DNA of 49,046 nucleotides, from contig JAABQX010000009.1 of NCBI GenBank assembly GCA_011391215.1, forward strand, positions 1 through 49,046, given 5' to 3'. Below, piece after piece: positions 44,036 to 49,046 of the stretch. The notes beneath the pieces were generated by a model, which was not told the DNA's origin, made no database searches, and worked only from the letters and a program-made list of their open reading frames with translations. Origin of the DNA: Rhodocyclaceae bacterium (GTDB lineage Bacteria; Pseudomonadota; Gammaproteobacteria; Burkholderiales; Rhodocyclaceae). Positions within the stretch are counted from its first letter, which is position 1. Every line of letters starts with the position of its first letter. A program made the position numbers and the translations under genes.

Positions 44036-44084
44036 GCCGTCCCGCCAGTCCCACGGGGATTTCCTTCGGTCACGCCGACTTTTT
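44036..44084 (+). repeat. Dispersed repeat, copy 11 (long form with internal insert)
   Basis: GCCGTCCCGCC, then AGTCCCACGGGGATTTCC and TTCGGTCAC, then GCCGACTTTTT. The two ends match the family but about 24 extra bases sit between them. It occupies the gap between the convergent gpsA and trmL genes, and its T-run contributes to the trmL TAA stop. Confidence 0.8.
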
Positions 44085-44547
44085 ACACGCTGCCGGAAAA
44101 TTCCTGCTGCCGCCACGCTTCATAGACGGCCACCGCCACAGTATTCGACAAATTCAGGCTGCGGTTCGACGGCATCATCGGCAGTCGCAAACGCTGTTCC
44201 GGTGGCAGGGCCGCCAGCATTTCCGCCGGCAAGCCTCGCGTTTCCGGGCCAAAAATGAAGGCGTCACCCGGCTGGTAAGCCGCCGCATCATGGCGCGTCA
44301 AACCTTTCGTGCTGAAAGCAAAGCGTCGCGCTCCACCCAATGCCGCGAGACAAGCCGTCCAATCCGCATGCACGCGCATCTCGACAAATTCGGCGTAATC
44401 CAGCCCGGCGCGGCGCAGCGAAGCATCGCTGATATCGAAGCCGAGCGGCTGCACAAGATGCAACATGCAGCCCGTATTGGCTGCCAGGCGGATCACATTA
44501 CCGGTATTGGGCGGGATTTCCGGCTGATATAGAACGATCTGGAACAT
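44083..44547 (-). CDS. trmL: tRNA (cytidine/uridine-34-2'-O)-methyltransferase TrmL
   Basis: SPOUT-class methyltransferase for the wobble base of tRNA-Leu. The ATG at 44547 (154 residues) was preferred because MFQIVLYQPEIPPNTGNVIR (as first 20 residues) is the usual start. The track start adds 15 unrelated residues. FGPETRGLP and the C-terminal RSLNLSNTVAVAVYEAWRQ form the knot and SAM site. It is divergent from the mshE gene. Confidence 0.94.
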   Translation of the reverse strand: MFQIVLYQPEIPPNTGNVIRLAANTGCMLHLVQPLGFDISDASLRRAGLDYAEFVEMRVHADWTACLAALGGARRFAFSTKGLTRHDAAAYQPGDAFIFGPETRGLPAEMLAALPPEQRLRLPMMPSNRSLNLSNTVAVAVYEAWRQQEFSGSV

Positions 44548-44600
44548 GGGAGATGTGGCATGGTAAGGTTTCCGCAGTTTAACCAACAGCACGTACCCTC

Positions 44601-46307
44601 ATGGCCCGTCCCGAGAAAATTCGACTCGGCGATCTGCTCGTACAGCAGAACGTCATCACCGATGAGCAACTGAAGCTTGCCCTCGACGAACAGAAGCGCA
44701 GCGGGCGCAAGCTGGGTCGTGTACTGGTCGAATCCGGCTACGCCACCGAGGAAGGTATTTCCAAGGCCCTGGCACGTCAGCTTGGCGCAGATTTCATCGA
44801 CCTGAAGGTATTCCAGCCCAAGCCGGAGTTCGTCAAGCTGCTGCCGGAAGCTCAGGCGCGGCGCTTCCGCGCGCTGGTGCTCGACGAAAACCGCGGCCTG
44901 TTGCGCGTCGGTATGTCCGACCCCACCGATCTCGCCGCTTTCGACGAAATCGCCCGACTCGTCAAGCGCGATATCGATCTGGCCGTCGTCACCGAAGGGC
45001 AGTTGCTGCCCTTGCTCGACCGCGTCTATCGCCGCACGGAGGAAATCTCCAACCTGGCGAAAGACCTGACGCAGGAAATGGGCGACGTACCCGTCGAGTT
45101 TGGCAGCGGCCTGAGCGTCACGCCTGGATCGGAAGACGCGCCCGTCGTCAAGTTGCTGCAGACGGTATTCGAGGAAGCGCAAAAAACCCGCGCCTCCGAC
45201 ATCCACATCGAGCCGCAAGAGAAATCGCTGCTGATTCGCTTCCGCATCGACGGCGTATTGAACGTCCAGACCGAGGCCGACAGCAAGGTCGCCTCCGCGC
45301 TGGTGCTGCGCCTCAAGCTCATGTCCGGCCTCGATATTTCGGAAAAGCGCCTGCCGCAGGACGGCCGCTTCAATATCAAGGTACGCGGCAGCAGCGTCGA
45401 TGTGCGGATCTCGTCGATGCCCACGCAACACGGCGAATCGGTGGTCATGCGCCTGCTGGCGCAGAACACTGGCCTGCTGCAAATGGACAAGCTGAACATG
45501 CCGCCGCGCGTGCTCGAACGCTTCCGTCATGCAATTTCGCGCCCCTCGGGCATCGTGCTCGTCACCGGCCCTACCGGCTCCGGCAAAACCACCACGCTAT
45601 ATGCGGCGATGAACGAACTCAACAGCCCGGAAGTCAAGATCATCACCGTCGAAGACCCGGTCGAATATCGCCTGCCCGGTCTGAACCAGGTGCAGGTGCA
45701 TGAAAAAATCGACCTGGGCTTCGCGCGCGTGCTGCGCACCGCCCTGCGCCAGGACCCGGACATCATCCTCGTCGGTGAAATGCGCGACCAGGACACCGCC
45801 GAAATCGGCATGCGTGCCGCCATGACCGGCCACCTGGTGCTGTCTACCTTGCACACCAACGATGCTCTATCCACGCCGATCCGCCTGCTCGACATGGGCG
45901 TGCCACGCTACATGGTGGCGCTGTCGATCCAGATGGTGCTGGCGCAGCGCCTGGTGCGCGTGATCTGCCAGAACTGCAGCGAGCCGCACGAACCCGAACC
46001 CCATGAACTTGAATGGCTGCGCTATGAACTCGGCGACCGCGTCGACCAGTTCAAATACGCCAGCGGGCGCGGCTGCCCGCACTGCGCCAACACCGGCTAC
46101 CAAGGCCGGCAGGCGGTGTATGAATTTCTCGAGATGAACAACGCGCTGGTCGAAGCTGCCAACCACGGCGACCCCAACGAGTTCATGCGTATCGGCCGCG
46201 AGCAGATGGGGGGCCACACCCTGCGCCGCGACGCCGTGCGCCTCGTGGTAGAAGGCCGCACCACCATCGACGAAGCCATGCGCATCGCCACCCAGCTCGA
46301 TGAGTAG
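44601..46307 (+). CDS. mshE: MSHA-type pilus extension ATPase (MshE/PilB/GspE family)
   Basis: A hexameric secretion ATPase that drives assembly of a type IVa or MSHA pilus at the inner membrane. The N-terminal MshEN region has two copies of the c-di-GMP-binding motif: RLGDLLVQQNVITDEQLKLA and KLGRVLVESGYATEEGISKA, then ALARQ. Nucleotide motifs are GPTGSGKTTTLY, the Asp box around EDPVEY, DPDIILVGEMRD and STLHTNDA. Zinc-like CxxC pairs follow (CQNC, CPHC). The 568 residues are normal. The following genes have the order G-F-pilin-pilin, as in Vibrio msh, so MshE is preferred over PilB or GspE. Confidence 0.88.
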   Translation: MARPEKIRLGDLLVQQNVITDEQLKLALDEQKRSGRKLGRVLVESGYATEEGISKALARQLGADFIDLKVFQPKPEFVKLLPEAQARRFRALVLDENRGLLRVGMSDPTDLAAFDEIARLVKRDIDLAVVTEGQLLPLLDRVYRRTEEISNLAKDLTQEMGDVPVEFGSGLSVTPGSEDAPVVKLLQTVFEEAQKTRASDIHIEPQEKSLLIRFRIDGVLNVQTEADSKVASALVLRLKLMSGLDISEKRLPQDGRFNIKVRGSSVDVRISSMPTQHGESVVMRLLAQNTGLLQMDKLNMPPRVLERFRHAISRPSGIVLVTGPTGSGKTTTLYAAMNELNSPEVKIITVEDPVEYRLPGLNQVQVHEKIDLGFARVLRTALRQDPDIILVGEMRDQDTAEIGMRAAMTGHLVLSTLHTNDALSTPIRLLDMGVPRYMVALSIQMVLAQRLVRVICQNCSEPHEPEPHELEWLRYELGDRVDQFKYASGRGCPHCANTGYQGRQAVYEFLEMNNALVEAANHGDPNEFMRIGREQMGGHTLRRDAVRLVVEGRTTIDEAMRIATQLDE

Positions 46308-46320
46308 GGTCAGTTAAAGC

Positions 46321-47556
46321 ATGCCAGCCTTCACCTACCGCGGCCGCAACGGCACTGGCGAAGTCGTCAATGGCGTACTCGAGGGGGCCACGGCGTCGGC
46401 GATCGCCGACATGCTATTCGGCAGCGGCGTCACGCCGATCGAGATCAAGCCGGCGCCGGCGAGCGCCTTGAAGAAGAAAGAGGGAACGGCGGGCAGCTTC
46501 GATCTCTTCGCGCCGAAGATCCTGCACGTCGAAATTATGCTATTCACGCGCCAGCTATACACCCTGCTCAAGGCCGGCGTGCCGATCATGCGCGCGCTGG
46601 CCGGCCTGCAGGAATCGAGCGTCAATCCGACGATGAAGACCGTGCTCGGCCAGATCCGCGAAAGTCTCGATTCCGGCCGCGAACTGTCGATGTCGCTGGC
46701 GCGCCATCCCAAGGTGTTCTCGCCGTTTTACCTGGCGATGGTGCGCGTCGGCGAAATGACCGGACGGCTCGAGGAAGTGTTCCTGCGCCTCTTCGACCAC
46801 ATGGAGTTCGAACGCTTCATGAGCGAGCAGGTCAAGTCGGCGCTGCGCTACCCCAGCTTCGTCATCCTGGCCATGGTCGTCGCCATGTTCGTCGTCAATA
46901 TCTTTGTCATTCCGGCCTTCGCCAAAGTGTTCGAGGGCTTCGGCGCCGACCTGCCCTTGATGACGCGCATCCTCATCGGCTTTTCCAACTTCATGGTCGC
47001 CTGGTGGCATGCCCTGTTCGTCGCCGTCATTGCCGCCGGTTTCGGCTTCAAATCCTGGATCGGCACGCGACGGGGCCGCTATCTGTGGGACAAGTTCAAG
47101 ATGCGTCTGCCCATTGCCGGCAAGATCGTGCAGAAAGCCACCCTCGCCCGCTTCGCGCGCAGCTTCGCGCTCGCCTCGCGCTCCGGCGTGCCGGTGATCC
47201 AGGCACTCACCACCGTGGCGCAGACCGTCGACAACGACTTCATCGCGCAAAAGGTCGACAAAATGCGCGACCAGGTCGAACGCGGTGAATCGGTGCTACG
47301 CGCCGCCATCGCCTCACAAGCGTTTACGCCCGTGGTGCTGCAGATGATCGCCGTCGGCGAGGAATCCGGTTCGCTCGACGAAATGATGGAGGAAATCTCC
47401 AAGATGTATCAGAGCGAGGTGGAGTATGAGCTCAAGACCCTCGCGCAGCAGATCGAGCCGATCCTCATCGTCATGCTTGGCGCAATGGTGCTGGTGCTCG
47501 CCCTCGGCATCTTCTTGCCGCTGTGGGACCTGGGCAAAGTGGCCATGAAAAAGTGA
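46321..47556 (+). CDS. mshG: MSHA/type IV pilus inner-membrane platform protein (MshG/PilC/GspF family)
   Basis: A 411-residue polytopic protein on which the pilus ATPase acts. It has the two GspF-like cytoplasmic helical domains (FTRQLYTLLKAGVPIMRAL and FARSFALASRSGVPVIQAL, the second being a repeat of the first) and three membrane segments (FVILAMVVAMFVVNIFVIPAF, HALFVAVIAAGFGF, and ILIVMLGAMVLVLALGIFLP near the end). GEMTGRLEEVF and GEESGSLDEMM are family signatures. It lies 13 bases after mshE. Confidence 0.92.
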   Translation: MPAFTYRGRNGTGEVVNGVLEGATASAIADMLFGSGVTPIEIKPAPASALKKKEGTAGSFDLFAPKILHVEIMLFTRQLYTLLKAGVPIMRALAGLQESSVNPTMKTVLGQIRESLDSGRELSMSLARHPKVFSPFYLAMVRVGEMTGRLEEVFLRLFDHMEFERFMSEQVKSALRYPSFVILAMVVAMFVVNIFVIPAFAKVFEGFGADLPLMTRILIGFSNFMVAWWHALFVAVIAAGFGFKSWIGTRRGRYLWDKFKMRLPIAGKIVQKATLARFARSFALASRSGVPVIQALTTVAQTVDNDFIAQKVDKMRDQVERGESVLRAAIASQAFTPVVLQMIAVGEESGSLDEMMEEISKMYQSEVEYELKTLAQQIEPILIVMLGAMVLVLALGIFLPLWDLGKVAMKK

Positions 47557-48050
47557 GCGGGCCGTCGCGGCGCATGCAGGCGCTGCTACAGTTTTCGGTG
47601 ATCGTTGCCGTTAGCGGTATCGTGTGGATGCTGCTGCTCGACAGCCTCCACGCCCTCCAGGAGCAAAGCGAACGCACGGTAATGGAGTCGACAGTACGCA
47701 ACATGAACAACGGCCTGCAGTTTGAAATCGCGGCACGCATCATGCGGGGCGAAGAGGCCTCGCTGCCGCTGCTCGTCGGCACTAACCCGACGATATTCCT
47801 CGATAAAGTACCGCAGGACTACATTGGCGCCTGCCCTAGAGTAATGCCGCCCGGCGCATGGTGTTTCGACGGCGGGACACGTGAAATCGTCTATCGGCCA
47901 CGGCACGACAGCAATCTGACCGATCCGCTCGACAGCCGACACGAACAACGCTGGCGCATTGTTTCCGCCGCCGAACTGGCCGGAACACAGGTACCCGCCG
48001 GTAGCCCGGTCGGCGCAATTACGCTGGCTTCCACCACCAGTTTCAAATAG
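47553..48050 (+). CDS. MshF-like membrane-anchored pilus operon protein
   Basis: A 165-residue protein with one N-terminal membrane helix (LLQFSVIVAVSGIVWMLLLD) and a periplasmic part. A long helix (SLHALQEQSERTVMESTVRNM in part) is followed by a mixed domain with two cysteines (ACPRV, WCFDG). No prepilin peptidase site is seen. Position between mshG and two pilins matches mshF of the MSHA locus, a gene of unclear role. The start may be the GTG at 47553, overlapping the mshG stop, or the ATG at 47574. Confidence 0.6.
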   Translation: MSGPSRRMQALLQFSVIVAVSGIVWMLLLDSLHALQEQSERTVMESTVRNMNNGLQFEIAARIMRGEEASLPLLVGTNPTIFLDKVPQDYIGACPRVMPPGAWCFDGGTREIVYRPRHDSNLTDPLDSRHEQRWRIVSAAELAGTQVPAGSPVGAITLASTTSFK

Positions 48051-48120
48051 CGATCGTGACGGGCTGGGTTACCATGCCCAGCTTGATGTGGTTAGAAACC
48101 GAAAACAAGAGGGGAACAAC

Positions 48121-48702
48121 ATGACAAAAAGCACTCGCGCCGGAATCAATCGCGCACCGCGTAACGGAGCCGGTTTTACCTTGATCGAACTGGTGATCGT
48201 CATCACCATTCTGGGCATCCTCGCGGCTGTCGCGCTCCCGCGCTTCGTCGGCTTGCAGAGAGATGCGCGCATCGCCAAACTCAACGCCGCACGCGGCGCA
48301 GTCAATGCCGCCGCCGCAGTGGTCCATGCTGCAGTGCTTACCCGTGGCGGCGTCGCTGATGCGGCAGCCTGTCCGGCCGGTGGCGGTACGGCCAACAACG
48401 TCACCACGGTTTGCTCGGAGAACGGCCTTATCACCGTGCTGAACGGTTATCCTGAAGCGGTCGCCACTGCGGCAATTGGCGGTACAGCCGGCATCATCGC
48501 TGCCGCCGGACTGACGGGCGTCTTCAACCCCACCGTGGCGCAACTGACCGCAGAAGGCTATACCGTCACCGGTACGGCCACCGTGCAAACATTCCAGATT
48601 ACGGGCGCCGCCGCCCCGGCGACCTGCTCCTTCACTTATACTGAGCCCGTCGCAGCCGGTGCCGCCCCGGTGGTCAGTGCAGTCGTAGTGACCGGATGCT
48701 AG
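48121..48702 (+). CDS. Type IV/MSHA prepilin (first pilin)
   Basis: A 193-residue prepilin with a long positively charged leader ending GAG, cut before FTLIELVIVITILGILAAVA, the conserved N-terminal helix with Glu at +5. The rest is Ala/Gly-rich with three or four Cys (AACPAGG, VCSENG, ATCSFTY, VTGC). The closing pair could form a disulfide loop. AAGAGGGGAA precedes the ATG at 48121. By order it corresponds to MshB or MshA. The major/minor status is not decidable here. Confidence 0.85.
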   Translation: MTKSTRAGINRAPRNGAGFTLIELVIVITILGILAAVALPRFVGLQRDARIAKLNAARGAVNAAAAVVHAAVLTRGGVADAAACPAGGGTANNVTTVCSENGLITVLNGYPEAVATAAIGGTAGIIAAAGLTGVFNPTVAQLTAEGYTVTGTATVQTFQITGAAAPATCSFTYTEPVAAGAAPVVSAVVVTGC

Positions 48703-48752
48703 GCTTGCTGCCTGCTCGAATCGAATTCAACAACCCTTTGGAGATATCACAA

Positions 48753-49046
48753 ATGAAGAAAACCAGCGCCGGCTTTACCCTGATCGAACTGATCGTCGTC
48801 ATCGTGATTCTTGGCATCTTGGCTGCGACAGCATTGCCGAAGTTTATCGATTTGACCGATGATGCAAATAAAGCTGCGGTTGCTGGTGTGGCTGGTGGAT
48901 TGAGTTCTGCAAGCGCAATCAACGTGGCAGGATGCGCAGTAGCCCCCACTAATGCAGCAAAATGTACGACCTTGTCTGCGGCTGCAGCAACATGTGCCAC
49001 TGTTGGCACATTGCTGACCCCGTCGCTTACGCTTGTGGCCAAGCCA
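48753..49046 (+). CDS. Type IV/MSHA prepilin (second pilin), partial at window end
   Basis: Starts at the ATG at 48753 with TGGAGA ten bases upstream, and runs in one open frame for 98 codons to the last base of the window. The short leader MKKTSAG is followed by FTLIELIVVIVILGILAATA, a classical prepilin N-terminus. Cysteines occur at AGCAVAP, AKCTTL and ATCATV. This is probably the major pilin MshA, given its short leader and its place after the first pilin. The 3' part uses more A/T-ending codons than its neighbours. The track's shadow ORF on the minus strand was ignored. Confidence 0.85.
   Translation, partial: MKKTSAGFTLIELIVVIVILGILAATALPKFIDLTDDANKAAVAGVAGGLSSASAINVAGCAVAPTNAAKCTTLSAAAATCATVGTLLTPSLTLVAKP

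Noticed and set aside
1-49046. CRISPR array, prophage, insertion sequence or tRNA in the window
   Set aside because: No regularly spaced repeats, transposase or phage motifs, or tRNA cloverleaf were recognised by eye. A tRNA search program would settle the last point.

Overview
The window is about 49 kb of GC-rich, densely packed bacterial chromosome carrying mostly core genes. Gene content and order point to a betaproteobacterium, probably Rhodocyclales or a close relative. The main clues are metG next to apbC and dcd, the block rhodanese-grxC-secB-gpsA beside gpmI/envC/ctpA, and a glycogen cluster with a GH57 enzyme and a DUF2934 protein. This placement is inference from the sequence alone. 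No rRNA, tRNA, CRISPR array, insertion sequence or phage gene was seen, and no gene-free stretch exceeds 300 bases.

Layout. 1-5.6 kb: the 3' end of a dnaE-like gene, then (minus strand) metG, acylphosphatase, an HD-GYP protein and a GGDEF/EAL protein, plus a small YkgJ-like metal-binding protein. 5.7-9.7 kb (plus): apbC, a clear terminator, dcd and a PLP-dependent Orn/Lys/Arg decarboxylase. 9.7-21.4 kb (minus): thyA, glk, a DUF2934 protein, glgC, GH57, glgP, pgi, glgA and folA. This is a glycogen synthesis and breakdown cluster, with a probable FNR/Anr-type promoter at its head. 21.4-25.3 kb: M17 aminopeptidase, mog, yjgA, pmbA. 25.3-30.7 kb: a TRAP transporter locus with two paralogous binding proteins, one membrane pair and a c-type cytochrome. 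30.7-34.7 kb (plus): a histidine phosphatase, glyA, nrdR, ribD and an FKBP. 34.7-38.6 kb (minus): envC, ctpA, a hypothetical gene and a moeB-like gene. 38.8-44 kb (plus): gpmI, a GGDEF-like remnant, a YgaV/SqrR-like ArsR regulator, rhodanese, grxC, secB, an SH3 protein and gpsA. trmL is on the minus strand. 44.6 kb to the end (plus): an MSHA-type pilus operon mshE-mshG-mshF-like-pilin-pilin, with the last pilin cut by the window edge.

The most unusual signal is a short (about 24 bp) dispersed repeat. Its left half is GCCGTCCCGCC and its right half is GCGCCGACTTTT, joined by one base. It occurs 11 times in the window, both between genes and inside reading frames. Inside genes it encodes peptides such as KVGAGGTA, in FolA, RibD, EnvC, DctM and the YkgJ-like protein. 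In two other places it abuts or supplies the stop codon. One copy carries about 24 extra bases in its middle. The copies form no strong hairpin, so they are neither ordinary terminators nor classical REPs. Because they are spread through unrelated core genes, they look like a genome-wide family, such as an uptake-type signal, a protein-binding site or a small mobile element. A second theme is cyclic-di-GMP: an EAL protein, an altered HD-GYP protein, a GGDEF remnant and an MshE ATPase with a c-di-GMP-binding N-terminus. A third is likely sulfide/persulfide sensing by the ArsR protein beside the rhodanese.
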